Source of the DNA: Streptococcus suis YS56
GTDB taxonomy: Bacteria; Bacillota; Bacilli; Lactobacillales; Streptococcaceae
Direction of reading: 5' to 3'
DNA length: 47,139 nt
Assembly: GCF_000440115.1 (NCBI RefSeq)
Contig: NZ_ALMY01000087.1
Coordinates: 1 to 47,139 of the forward strand
Notes under the pieces: generated by a model
Databases searched by the model: none
Seen by the model: only the letters and a program-made list of their open reading frames with translations
What the model was told of the DNA's origin: nothing
Shown here: in pieces, positions 7,331-14,672 of the stretch
Numbering within the stretch: position 1 is the stretch's first letter
Layout: each line of letters begins with the position of its first letter
Position numbers and translations under genes: made by a program

Positions 7331-10129
7331 TTGTCTAAGAAGAGATTGAATGAAATAGCCCGTGAATTAGGCGTCAGCAGTAAGGAAGTTGTTGCTAAGG
7401 CTCAAGAATTGGGTTTTGAAGTCAAAAGCCATGCTTCAAGTGTAGATGAAGCAGGTGCTAAACGCTTGGTTGATAGCTTTAACCAAAAAGTAGAAGCGCC
7501 TACACCAACAGCGAAAGTTCAGCCGGTAGAAAAGCCAGCAGCAACCAAGGCTGAGGTCGTAAAAGAAGACGCGCCTGCGCCAACGCCTAAGGAAGAAGCA
7601 AAGGTGGTTGCACCAGCAACACCACATCGTCCACAGAGCCGTAACTTTAAGGCAGAACGGGAAGCGCGTGCCAAGGAGCAAGCTGCTAAACGAGCACAAG
7701 GTAAAGGTGGTCAAGGCAAACAAAATCAAGACCGTCGTGATAACCGTCAACAAGGTCAAAACCGTCCAAATAATGACCGTAATGACCGACGCGATAATAG
7801 ACGTGAGCAAGGTTCAGATAAACGCAAGGACAATCGTTTTGGTGACCGTCGTGACAATCGTGATCACCGTCGCCAAGACAATCGTTCAGGCCAACCAGCA
7901 CGCTTTGAGCAAAAAGAGGTTGCAAAACCAGCAGCACCGAAAATTGATTTCAAAGCACGTGCAGCAGCTCTAAAAGCTGAGCAAAATGCAGAATATGCTC
8001 GCACTAGCGAAGAACGATTCCGTCAGGCACAAGAAGCGAAAAAGCAACCGAAAAAACCGAAGGAAATCAAGTTTGAAGAACCGGTGATTGAAAGCAAGCC
8101 ATTTGTTAAACCAACACCAGTCGCAGCGGTACCTGAGAAAGTTGCTGACAGTGCTGTAGATACCCGTCGTAAGAAACAAGCTCGACCAGATAAAAAGCGT
8201 GACTTTAACAGTGACGAAGAAGATGGTCCACGGAAACAACAAAGAAATCGAAATAGTCAAAATCAAGTGAGAAATCAAAGAAATAGTAACTGGAATAACA
8301 ACAAGAAAAATAAACGTGGCAAGAACAATCAACCTGCCAAGCCTGTCACAGAACGCAAGTTCCACGAATTGCCAACTGAATTTGAATACACAGCTGGCAT
8401 GACCGTCGCAGAAATTGCAAAACGGATCAAGCGTGAGCCTGCCGAGATCGTCAAGAAACTCTTCCTCATGGGTGTCATGGCAACACAGAACCAATCTCTG
8501 GATGGCGATACCATTGAACTCCTCATGGTTGATTACGGTATCGAAGCCAAAGAAAAAGTAGAGGTGGACAATGCAGATATCGAGCGTTTCTTCGTTGAAG
8601 AGGGTTACCTCAATGAAGAAGAGATGACAGAGCGTCCACCAGTTGTGACTATCATGGGACACGTTGACCATGGTAAAACAACCTTGTTGGATACCCTACG
8701 TAATTCTCGTGTTGCTACTGGAGAAGCTGGTGGTATCACACAGCATATCGGTGCCTACCAAATTGAGGAAGCTGGTAAGAAAATTACCTTCTTGGATACT
8801 CCAGGACACGCGGCCTTTACTTCTATGCGTGCACGTGGTGCATCTGTTACCGACTTGACCATCCTAGTCGTTGCAGCAGATGATGGTGTCATGCCACAAA
8901 CAATTGAGGCTATCAACCACTCAAAAGCAGCTAATGTGCCAATCATTGTAGCTATCAACAAGATTGACAAGCCAGGTGCAAACCCAGAGCGTGTCATCGG
9001 TGAATTGGCTGAGCACGGTGTTATCTCAACTGCTTGGGGTGGAGAATCTGAATTTGTAGAAATCTCAGCTAAGTTTAACCAAAACATTGATGAATTGTTG
9101 GAAACTGTTCTTTTGGTTGCTGAAATTCAAGAACTGAAGGCCGACCCAACTGTTCGTGCGATTGGTACAGTTATTGAAGCGCATTTGGATAAAGGAAAAG
9201 GTGCCGTGGCAACCCTCCTTGTTCAACAAGGTACGCTCAATGTGCAAGACCCAATCGTTGTCGGGAATACCTTCGGTCGTGTTCGTGCTATGACAAATGA
9301 CCTTGGTCGTCGTGTCAAGGTTGCTGGTCCATCAACTCCAATTTCGATCACTGGTTTGAACGAAACACCAATGGCTGGTGACCATTTTGCAGTCTACGAA
9401 GACGAGAAATCTGCGCGTGCAGCTGGTGAAGAGCGTGCTAAACGCGCCCTTCTTAAACAACGTCAAGCAACGCAACGAGTTAGCCTTGAAAACCTCTTTG
9501 ACACTCTTAAAGCAGGTGAAGTTAAGTCAGTTAATGTGATTATCAAGGCTGACGTACAAGGTTCTGTTGAAGCACTTGCTTCATCCCTTCAGAAAATTGA
9601 AGTGGAAGGTGTGCGTGTCAATATCGTTCACTCAGCAGTTGGTGCTATCAACGAATCAGACATCACCCTTGCGGAAGCATCAAATGCGCTTGTCATCGGT
9701 TTCAACGTTCGTCCAACTGCCGAAGCACGCAATCAAGCGGAAGCGGATGATGTAGAAGTACGTCTCCACAGTATCATCTACAAGGTAATTGAAGAGATGG
9801 AAGATGCCATGAAGGGAATGTTGGATCCTGAGTTTGAAGAAAAAATCATCGGTGAAGCAGTCATCCGTGAAACCTTCAAGGTATCTAAAATTGGTACTAT
9901 CGGTGGATTTATGGTCGTACGTGGTAAGGTTACCCGTGACTCAAGTGTCCGTGTCATCCGTGATGGCGTTGTTATCTTCGACGGTAAATTGGCAAGCTTG
10001 AAGCGTTACAAGGACGATGTGAAAGAAGTCGGTAATGCCCAAGAAGGTGGTTTGATGATTGAAAACTACAACGACATCCGTGTAGATGATACCATCGAAG
10101 CCTACATCATGGAAGAAATTAAGAAATAA
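7331..10129 (+). CDS. infB: Translation initiation factor IF-2
   Basis: A 932-residue IF-2. The N-terminal IF2_N motif ([19 protein letters not shown]) is followed by a long, low-complexity Arg/Asn/Asp/Gln-rich linker (about residues 60-340), a second IF2_N module, the GTPase domain with GHVDHGKT at about 443-450, DTPGH, NKID, and the two C-terminal beta-barrel/C2 modules that bind fMet-tRNA. Start TTG 7331 follows AGGAGGA at 7317-7323 with seven bases of spacing. Last gene before the structured spacer that separates it from rbfA. Confidence 0.97.
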   Translation: MSKKRLNEIARELGVSSKEVVAKAQELGFEVKSHASSVDEAGAKRLVDSFNQKVEAPTPTAKVQPVEKPAATKAEVVKEDAPAPTPKEEAKVVAPATPHRPQSRNFKAEREARAKEQAAKRAQGKGGQGKQNQDRRDNRQQGQNRPNNDRNDRRDNRREQGSDKRKDNRFGDRRDNRDHRRQDNRSGQPARFEQKEVAKPAAPKIDFKARAAALKAEQNAEYARTSEERFRQAQEAKKQPKKPKEIKFEEPVIESKPFVKPTPVAAVPEKVADSAVDTRRKKQARPDKKRDFNSDEEDGPRKQQRNRNSQNQVRNQRNSNWNNNKKNKRGKNNQPAKPVTERKFHELPTEFEYTAGMTVAEIAKRIKREPAEIVKKLFLMGVMATQNQSLDGDTIELLMVDYGIEAKEKVEVDNADIERFFVEEGYLNEEEMTERPPVVTIMGHVDHGKTTLLDTLRNSRVATGEAGGITQHIGAYQIEEAGKKITFLDTPGHAAFTSMRARGASVTDLTILVVAADDGVMPQTIEAINHSKAANVPIIVAINKIDKPGANPERVIGELAEHGVISTAWGGESEFVEISAKFNQNIDELLETVLLVAEIQELKADPTVRAIGTVIEAHLDKGKGAVATLLVQQGTLNVQDPIVVGNTFGRVRAMTNDLGRRVKVAGPSTPISITGLNETPMAGDHFAVYEDEKSARAAGEERAKRALLKQRQATQRVSLENLFDTLKAGEVKSVNVIIKADVQGSVEALASSLQKIEVEGVRVNIVHSAVGAINESDITLAEASNALVIGFNVRPTAEARNQAEADDVEVRLHSIIYKVIEEMEDAMKGMLDPEFEEKIIGEAVIRETFKVSKIGTIGGFMVVRGKVTRDSSVRVIRDGVVIFDGKLASLKRYKDDVKEVGNAQEGGLMIENYNDIRVDDTIEAYIMEEIKK

Positions 10130-10240
10130 TCTTTTCTCAAGAATGAACTATCTTATAGAGTAATCGTTTGAGAAGCTGACCATTTGTTATAGAAGATAGT
10201 AGGTTTGAGGCAATAGCCTTCAAACTTACTAGGATTTTTC
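10130..10240 (+). other. Structured spacer after infB
   Basis: No gene. Inverted arms ACTATCTT (near 10147) and AAGATAGT (near 10193) pair over about 50 bases, TTCTCAA and TTGAGAA also pair, and 10197-10231 forms a hairpin (TAGTA-g-GTTTGA-GGC, loop AATA, GCC-t-TCAAAC-t-TACTA). It immediately precedes a terminator hairpin. I do not recognise a known RNA family. Confidence 0.5.
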
Positions 10241-10264
10241 AAGCTGAGAAAACTCAGCTTTTCT
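10241..10264 (+). terminator. Terminator after infB
   Basis: AAGCTGAG (10241-10248), loop AAAA, CTCAGCTT (10253-10260), then TTCT. It would end the infB transcript and leave rbfA dependent on read-through or a promoter within the following element. Confidence 0.75.
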
Positions 10265-10275
10265 ATCATGTAATA

Positions 10276-10453
10276 CTCAGTTAAGTTCAAAAATAGCAAG
10301 CGTAAATTATTTATAATACGCAAAACTGTTCTATTTATGTTCGAGTTACGAATCATTAATTTTAAGCATGTTGTTTTCTTTTGAAAAAATTCAAAATCGA
10401 AACCATCTACATCTACTTTTATTGGGAGATAGCTATTTTTGATTTTAAATGAG
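10276..10453. mobile_element. 178-bp MITE with IS630-type ends, between infB and rbfA
   Basis: The left end (TA, CTCAGTTAAgtTC, AAAAATAGC) and the right end (GCTATTTTTGATTTTAA, aTGAG, TA) are near-perfect inverted repeats, flanked by TA at 10274-10275 and 10454-10455. They match the right end of the IS630-family element at 11946-13039 in about 22 of 24 and 23 of 24 positions. There is no transposase inside. This is the architecture of a Tc1/mariner-type MITE, comparable to the pneumococcal RUP element mobilised by IS630-Spn1. TATAAT at 10312-10317 inside might supply a -10 for rbfA, but no good -35 is seen. Confidence 0.85.
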
Positions 10454-10471
10454 TATAAGAAAGGAAAAAAT

Positions 10472-10825
10472 ATGGCAAACCATTTTCGTACAGACCGTGT
10501 AGGGATGGAAATCAAGCGCGAAGTCAATGAAATTTTGCAAAAGAAAGTCCGTGATCCCCGTGTGCAAGGTGTAACCATCACTGATGTTCAGATGGTTGGT
10601 GATTTATCAATGGCCAAAGTGTACTACACAATCATGAGTGACTTGGCTTCCGACAATCAAAAAGCACAAACTGGTTTGGAAAAAGCAACAGGAACAATTA
10701 AAAGGGAACTTGGTCGCAAGTTGACACTTTATAAAATTCCTGATTTGGTCTTTGAAAAAGATCAATCAATAGAGTATGGTAACAAAATTGATCAAATGCT
10801 CCGTGCTCTCGAACAGAAAGATTAA
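10472..10825 (+). CDS. rbfA: 30S ribosome-binding factor RbfA
   Basis: A 117-residue RbfA with the KH-like core ([16 protein letters not shown], then [19 protein letters not shown]) and C-terminal [18 protein letters not shown]. It assists 16S 5'-end processing and cold-shock 30S maturation. Start ATG 10472 (MANHFRTDR) lies six bases after AAAGGA (10460-10465). The gene normally follows infB directly; here a terminator and a MITE intervene. Confidence 0.95.
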   Translation: MANHFRTDRVGMEIKREVNEILQKKVRDPRVQGVTITDVQMVGDLSMAKVYYTIMSDLASDNQKAQTGLEKATGTIKRELGRKLTLYKIPDLVFEKDQSIEYGNKIDQMLRALEQKD

Positions 10826-10826
10826 G

Positions 10827-10856
10827 AAAGTCGAATGGAAACATTCGGCTTTTTCT
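10827..10856 (+). terminator. rbfA terminator
   Basis: AAAGtCGAATG, loop GAAA, CATTCGgCTTT, followed by TTTCT. The group II intron remnant begins directly after it. Confidence 0.85.
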
Positions 10857-10975
10857 GTGTACGACGAGCATGTTGTACATCTGAGGTGAAAGTTCTCCAA
10901 GGGCACCTGCTAACGGTAAAGCCAATAGCGACTCCCAAGCTAGACTATCGCGAGGTAGCGGATAAAAAACGGTTT
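10857..10975 (+). mobile_element. Group II (IIC-like) intron 5'-end remnant
   Basis: The fragment starts GTGTACGACGAGCATG, close to the GUGYG 5' consensus, continues TGAGGTGAAAGTTCTCC and CCAATAGCGACTCCCAAG, and shares the latter 18-base block and the following GACTATCGcGAGGT with the second remnant at 11835. It sits exactly after the T run of the rbfA terminator, the known target preference of class C introns. No reverse transcriptase and no 3' domains follow, so it is a fragment; the right limit is uncertain. Confidence 0.6.
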
Positions 10976-11024
10976 GAAGAGAGACTATTTTACATGCGTA
11001 CGGTGTGTGAAAAAAAGGTGAGCG

Positions 11025-11053
11025 TTTACAAGCCTTTCTAAAGATGGTATACT
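11025..11053 (+). promoter_or_regulatory. Promoter of the 11084 lipoprotein gene
   Basis: TTTACA (11025-11030), 17 bases, TATACT (11048-11053), 31 bases before the start codon. Confidence 0.75.
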
Positions 11054-11083
11054 AATATAAAAGAGATTGCGTAGGAGGAAGTT

Positions 11084-11773
11084 ATGAAAAAGTTTATTAG
11101 TCGTATAATGTTGGTATCCACGGTTGTGTTATTAGCAGCATGTCAATCCATTCAGACCAAGGAGGATGAAACTTCCAATACTAGTTCATCGAGCCAAGTT
11201 ACAACTAGTTCGGACCAACAATCTACCTCAGAGTCTTCCTCAGAGACTACATCTAGTTCAGACTCACAAACCGAAGCATCTTCTACAAATACTCAGGCGA
11301 TACCGACTGTGTACCAGTCCGTTATCGATCGTTACCAAGCCAATTTAGGTCAGGTTTCTGAAGCGATTAATCAGGACGAGGTTAGTAGTTATCTAAGTTT
11401 ACTGACGAGTCAAGGCCAAGAATACAGCGGAGCATTTTATAGCCTATACGATATTGATCAAAATGGGACAGAGGAATTGCTCATAGCCTTGAATAAATCT
11501 GGTGACTATATCCTCATTGATCTTTACACGCAGCTATCTGGGGAGAATTTTCGTTTAGTAGATAATTTCCGAAATATTGGTTTTGAAATTGGCCCGGATG
11601 CCATTCTTCGTCCCTTACAGGATGGAACCTATTTATTTGAAGGGGGTGGAGTATACCGGATTTATCAGTACAATGCAATGATTCCAGGATTGAAACGGAT
11701 TTCTGAATCGGATACTAATCCTGAAACATCCCCCTTGCTTGAGTTGAAAAGCTTGCATTGGGTTAAGCTATAG
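11084..11773 (+). CDS. Putative lipoprotein with Ser/Thr-rich linker
   Basis: A 229-residue protein. MKKFISRIMLVSTVVLLAAC is a signal peptide ending in a lipobox (LLAAC, Cys about 20). Residues about 25-70 are a Ser/Thr/Gln linker as found in surface lipoproteins. The C-terminal part (from about 75) begins with TVYQSVIDRYQANLGQV and includes YDIDQNGTEELLIAL, an EF-hand-like or dockerin-like acidic loop found in many streptococcal lipoproteins of unknown function. GGAGG precedes ATG 11084. A terminator follows. The function is unknown. Confidence 0.85.
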   Translation: MKKFISRIMLVSTVVLLAACQSIQTKEDETSNTSSSSQVTTSSDQQSTSESSSETTSSSDSQTEASSTNTQAIPTVYQSVIDRYQANLGQVSEAINQDEVSSYLSLLTSQGQEYSGAFYSLYDIDQNGTEELLIALNKSGDYILIDLYTQLSGENFRLVDNFRNIGFEIGPDAILRPLQDGTYLFEGGGVYRIYQYNAMIPGLKRISESDTNPETSPLLELKSLHWVKL

Positions 11774-11794
11774 ATTTTATCAATGATTATTCCT

Positions 11795-11816
11795 AGGCTG
11801 GGTTTCCCGGCCTTTT
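11795..11816 (+). terminator. Terminator after the lipoprotein gene
   Basis: AGGCTGGG, loop TTT, CCCGGCCT, then TTTT. A second intron remnant begins shortly after. Confidence 0.8.
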
Positions 11817-11819
11817 GTA

Positions 11820-11943
11820 GTTCCTAAGCACTTTGAGTACATCGGTATGTCGTAAATCGGAGGAGCAAGTCCTCTGTGGGCACCCACAGCCCATGAACCC
11901 AATAGCGACTCCCAAGTCTGACTATCGTGAGGTCGAGACCTAA
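11820..11943 (+). mobile_element. Second group II intron 5' remnant
   Basis: From about 11835 the sequence (GAGTACATCGGTATGTCG, GGAGGAGCAAGTCCTCTG, GGGCACCCACAGCCCATGAA, CCAATAGCGACTCCCAAG, GACTATCGtGAGGT) aligns with the remnant at 10857 and resembles domain I of class C introns. It follows a terminator and is cut by the IS630 element at the TA at 11944. The 3' part of an intron reappears on the other side of the IS (13042-13433), so both may be parts of one intron that has lost its reverse transcriptase gene. Confidence 0.55.
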
Positions 11944-11981
11944 TACTTAACAAAAATCAAAAATAGCGATATGATAGTATT

Positions 11982-12488
11982 ATGACAAAAGAATTTACCC
12001 AGACACAAGTTGAAGAATTAAAGCAAGCACTTAAAGATAAAAATAATGCTCCGCATCATAGAAAAATCCAGGCACTCATTCTTTATTCTGAATGCCATAA
12101 TTTAACATCCGTAGCTAAATCAGTAGGTTTTGTCCATCAGACAGTCCGAAACTTATTGAATCGCTATCTAAGTGGTGGCTTAGAAGCCCTCTTAAAGGAA
12201 AATCGTGGTGGTCGCCGCCGTTCGTATATGACGCATGAGGAGGAAGAAGTTTTCCTTAAAGAGCATCTCTCTTCCTCTTTGAATGGAGAATTCGTTACTG
12301 TTAACACCCTCTTTAAAGCTTATCAAGAGAGAGTTGGGCACAAGACAACTCGAGAAGGTTTCTATGCTCTCCTGAAACGTCATGGTTGGCGTAAAGTTAG
12401 CCCACGTCCCCAACATCCGAAAAAAGCAGACGCCGAAACCATTTTAGCGTCTAAAAATAAAATCTTTATTCGAGGAGAGAACGAGTAA
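11982..12488 (+). CDS. IS630 transposase, first reading frame (helix-turn-helix part)
   Basis: A 168-residue product containing the N-terminal DNA-binding half of an IS630 transposase: LTSVAKSVGFVHQTVRNLL is a helix-turn-helix, followed by GGLEALLKENRGGRR and the second winged-helix region. The frame ends at TAA 12486-12488. The second half continues in the +1 frame, which is open from 12448, so the shift must occur between 12448 and 12488, a segment holding an A5 run (12453-12457). Either programmed frameshifting or a mutation separates the halves; related pneumococcal elements are also annotated as two ORFs. Confidence 0.8.
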   Translation: MTKEFTQTQVEELKQALKDKNNAPHHRKIQALILYSECHNLTSVAKSVGFVHQTVRNLLNRYLSGGLEALLKENRGGRRRSYMTHEEEEVFLKEHLSSSLNGEFVTVNTLFKAYQERVGHKTTREGFYALLKRHGWRKVSPRPQHPKKADAETILASKNKIFIRGENE

Positions 12489-12528
12489 GCGCTTTATTGA
12501 TGGAAAAGAATATCAAAAAATCCGCCTT

Positions 12529-13038
12529 ATGTTTCAAGATGAGGCGGGTTTTGGGCGTATCAGTAAACTTGGCTCGTGTTGGTCTCCTAAAGGTTATCGT
12601 CCTCACGTAGCAAGTCATCATATTCGTGAGTACCGCTATTGTTATGGAGCTGTGGATGCCCATACAGGCGACTCGTTTTTCATCATAGCAGGCGGATGTA
12701 ATAGTGATTGGATGAATGCATTTCTACGCCAACTATCGGTAGCTTATCCAGAAGATTATATTGTTTTAGTCATGGATAATGCCATCTGGCATAAATCTCA
12801 GACCTTAAATATCCCTAAGAATATTGAATTTACCTTCATTCCACCCTACACACCTGAAATGAATCCTATTGAGCAAGTCTGGACTGAGATTCGTAAACTT
12901 GGTTTCAAGAATAAAGTATTTAGGACCTTAAATGAGGTAATCGATAAACTTCAAGAGGTTATTCAAACCTTAACCGCTTATCAACTCAAATCAATTGTAG
13001 ATAGAGACTGGACTTCCGCTATTTTTGATTTTAACTGA
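12529..13038 (+). CDS. IS630 transposase, second reading frame (DDE catalytic part)
   Basis: A 169-residue frame carrying the catalytic DDE domain: MFQDEAGFG gives the first Asp, VLVMDNAIWHKS the second and NPIEQVWTEIR the Glu. The frame is open upstream to 12448 (reading SLFEERTSKRFIDGKEY before the first ATG), so this is the second half of a single transposase and not an independent protein. The stop codon at 13036-13038 lies inside the terminal inverted repeat. Confidence 0.8.
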   Translation: MFQDEAGFGRISKLGSCWSPKGYRPHVASHHIREYRYCYGAVDAHTGDSFFIIAGGCNSDWMNAFLRQLSVAYPEDYIVLVMDNAIWHKSQTLNIPKNIEFTFIPPYTPEMNPIEQVWTEIRKLGFKNKVFRTLNEVIDKLQEVIQTLTAYQLKSIVDRDWTSAIFDFN

Positions 13039-13041
13039 GTA

Positions 13042-13433
13042 TAAAATCAAAATGAGTATAATTGGAAATTTTTATATCAGATATGTAAATTTAATGATAA
13101 ACTACCTAAAAATTTTCTAGTTTCAGTACTTTGCAAAATGTAATGAATAGTTGTTGGTAGCTATGCCGGAACGGTTTGTGAAATTTGATTCTAATTTAGT
13201 ATAAGGCGTATATAGCGAATAAAGTATCTGGATAGGGTGACCGTTATCCATTAGTGGCTCAGAAGTCGGTATTGAAATGTGCCATATCAAAACCAGTCCT
13301 CGCTAAACATGGACTGGCTTCTTACTTAGATTATTATCTAGAACGACATGCGTTAAAAATTAGTTGAACCGCCGTTTACCGAACGGTATGTACGGTGGTG
13401 TGAGAGGGGGTGGTGAGTAGCTCTTACTCGATT
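13042..13433 (+). mobile_element. Group II intron 3' remnant with domains V and VI
   Basis: At 13366-13399 GAACCGCCGTTTACC, loop GAAC, GGTATGTACGGTGGT forms the near-perfect domain V hairpin of bacterial group II introns, followed by GTGAGAGG and a domain VI-like stem whose 3' arm CTTACTC carries the expected bulged A and ends with GATT at 13430-13433. A CCAGTCC/GGACTGG hairpin lies at about 13295-13320. No reverse transcriptase is left in the 392 bases. The 3' end abuts the stop codon of shp on the opposite strand. Confidence 0.75.
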
Positions 13434-13505
13434 TTATCCTACACCGATGACGATAATTCCTTCTAAAATAACAAAAAGAAGAGTTAATAAATGGTATTTT
13501 TTCAT
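13434..13505 (-). CDS. shp: SHP-type quorum-sensing pheromone precursor
   Basis: A 23-codon gene on the minus strand beginning MKKYHLLTLLFVI and ending LEGIIVIGVG, with an AGGA ribosome binding site and a divergent rgg gene. Short hydrophobic peptides (SHP) of streptococci are exported, cleaved to an 8-10 residue C-terminal pheromone, re-imported by the Ami/Opp permease and bound by the cognate Rgg. The C-terminus EGIIVIGVG closely matches the Glu-type pheromone described for the Rgg1358 system of S. thermophilus, which also controls a streptide locus. The exact processing site is inferred. Confidence 0.88.
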   Translation of the reverse strand: MKKYHLLTLLFVILEGIIVIGVG

Positions 13506-13543
13506 GTGATAATCCTCACTTTTATTTTTCTTTATTGTATGCT

Positions 13544-13579
13544 ATTATAGGATCAAACAAAAATTATTCCCATATATGC
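13544..13579 (-). promoter_or_regulatory. shp promoter with Rgg box
   Basis: On the minus strand GCATATATGGGAA (plus 13567-13579) is followed after 17 bases by a perfect TATAAT (plus 13544-13549). There is no -35 consensus; the box occupies its place, as expected for an activator-dependent promoter. The same 13-base box precedes suiA. Confidence 0.7.
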
Positions 13580-13596
13580 GTGATGGAGGAGGAGAG

Positions 13597-14460
13597 ATGA
13601 AAAATTTTGGAGAAATTTTTAAAAAGTTTCGAGAATCGAGAGGATTAAAATTAAAAGATGTCGCAAAGGTTGGTATCTCAACGTCTCAGCTCTCTCGATT
13701 TGAGAAAGGAGAGACTGACTTAACGATTTCAAAGTTCTTACTCATATTGGATGAAATTAACATGCCGATCGATGAATTTATGTATGCGGTTCATGATTTT
13801 CATAGAGATGAACTAAATGAGCTCCTGTCAAAAGTACGTTATTATGTATCTACTCGTGATGTCGAAGGCATGAAAAAACTTCTTTATTCTCAGATAGAAT
13901 CGGAGGATAAACGGGAGAAATTTTATCACATCAATATCATTTTATTAAAGATTCGCCTGCAAGATTTGTCAGGGGAAAATTATTACAATGATAAAGACTT
14001 AGATGAATTAACTGACTATTTATTTAGTGTGGAATACTGGGGCTATTATGAACTTTTGATTTTCATGAATACTTTAGATGTCTTGAAATATGATGTTTTC
14101 ATAGTATTAGCGAGGGAAATGTCTAGACGGTCAGACTTTTTTAAAGAAATCCCTAATAATCGTCGTCTTATTTCTACGATGTTACTTAATTCCTATATCA
14201 CCTGTATCGAACGGCAAAATCTTATAGATGCTTTGTATTTTGAGAAGCAATTGAAACAGTGCTTTTTTATCGAAACAGAAATTTATGAGAGACTTGTTTT
14301 TCTCTATGCTCAAAATCTTTATCGCTATCGCAAAACTGGAAGTAAATTTGCGATTGTGGAAATGAGGAAGTGTATTGGAGCGATGAAATTAGCAGGTAGT
14401 GATCATGTGGCACAGATTTATGAAGAACATTTGAAAAAAATTTTAACAGAAAATAGTTAA
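13597..14460 (+). CDS. rgg: Rgg-family transcriptional regulator, SHP receptor
   Basis: A 287-residue Rgg/RNPP regulator. Residues about 8-62 form an XRE-type helix-turn-helix (IFKKFRESRGLKLKDVA, then ISTSQLSRFEKGETDLTI), and the remainder is an all-helical TPR-like repeat domain that binds peptide pheromones. ATG 13597 is chosen because GGAGGAGGAG lies directly upstream; an in-frame ATG at 13576 is inside the Rgg box. Divergent to shp and upstream of suiABC, it is inferred to activate both through the shared box. Confidence 0.9.
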   Translation: MKNFGEIFKKFRESRGLKLKDVAKVGISTSQLSRFEKGETDLTISKFLLILDEINMPIDEFMYAVHDFHRDELNELLSKVRYYVSTRDVEGMKKLLYSQIESEDKREKFYHINIILLKIRLQDLSGENYYNDKDLDELTDYLFSVEYWGYYELLIFMNTLDVLKYDVFIVLAREMSRRSDFFKEIPNNRRLISTMLLNSYITCIERQNLIDALYFEKQLKQCFFIETEIYERLVFLYAQNLYRYRKTGSKFAIVEMRKCIGAMKLAGSDHVAQIYEEHLKKILTENS

Positions 14461-14463
14461 TTG

Positions 14464-14509
14464 GCATATATGGGAACATTTTATTGTAATTGATTTAAAA
14501 GAATATACT
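14464..14509 (+). promoter_or_regulatory. suiA promoter with Rgg box
   Basis: GCATATATGGGAA (14464-14476) is identical to the shp box in the orientation of transcription. Seventeen bases later TTTAAA (14494-14499) occupies the -10 position seen in shp; an alternative is TTATTG (14481-14486), 17 bases, TATACT (14504-14509). Confidence 0.65.
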
Positions 14510-14540
14510 TACAGTATCACGTTCGAAAGGAGTAGCAATT

Positions 14541-14609
14541 ATGTCAAAAGAACTTGAAAAAGTCCTTGAGTCTAGTGCTATGGCAAAAGGCGACGGTTGG
14601 CATGTATAA
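14541..14609 (+). CDS. suiA: Streptide-type RiPP precursor peptide
   Basis: A 22-codon gene, AAAGGAG ribosome binding site. The leader MSKELEKVLESSAM is followed by the core AKGDGWHV. In streptide-type peptides the radical SAM enzyme links the Lys beta-carbon to the Trp ring carbon of the KGDGW motif; both residues are present here (Lys16, Trp20). The published streptide has Lys after the Trp; this one has His. The reading frame ends after Val22, matching the short S. suis precursor type. It is too short for ordinary gene finders. Confidence 0.93.
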   Translation: MSKELEKVLESSAMAKGDGWHV

Positions 14610-14628
14610 AGTAATTTATACATAGGTT

Positions 14629-14657
14629 AAGCAGAGGTTATTTTCCTCTGCTTTTTT
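14629..14657 (+). terminator. Attenuating terminator between suiA and suiB
   Basis: AAGCAGAGG (14629-14637), seven-base loop, CCTCTGCTT (14645-14653), then a run of six T. It lies between the precursor gene and suiB and would make the precursor transcript far more abundant than that of the enzyme and exporter. Confidence 0.8.
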
Positions 14658-14672
14658 AAAGAGGTGTTCAAG

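Larger units (their letters stand above)
11946..13039 (+). mobile_element. IS630-family insertion sequence (IS630-Spn1-like)
   Basis: About 1094 bp, flanked by TA dinucleotides at 11944-11945 and 13040-13041. The terminal inverted repeats share a perfect inner 16-base block (AAAATCAAAAATAGCG at the left, its complement at the right) and differ at four or five outer positions. The transposase is split into two frames, and its stop codon lies in the right inverted repeat. It is inserted between the two parts of a group II intron remnant. Confidence 0.88.

Noticed and set aside
7436..8671. Long antisense and other-frame open frames within infB
   Set aside because: They arise from the repetitive Arg/Asn/Gln-rich codons of infB, have no ribosome binding sites and no recognisable motifs.
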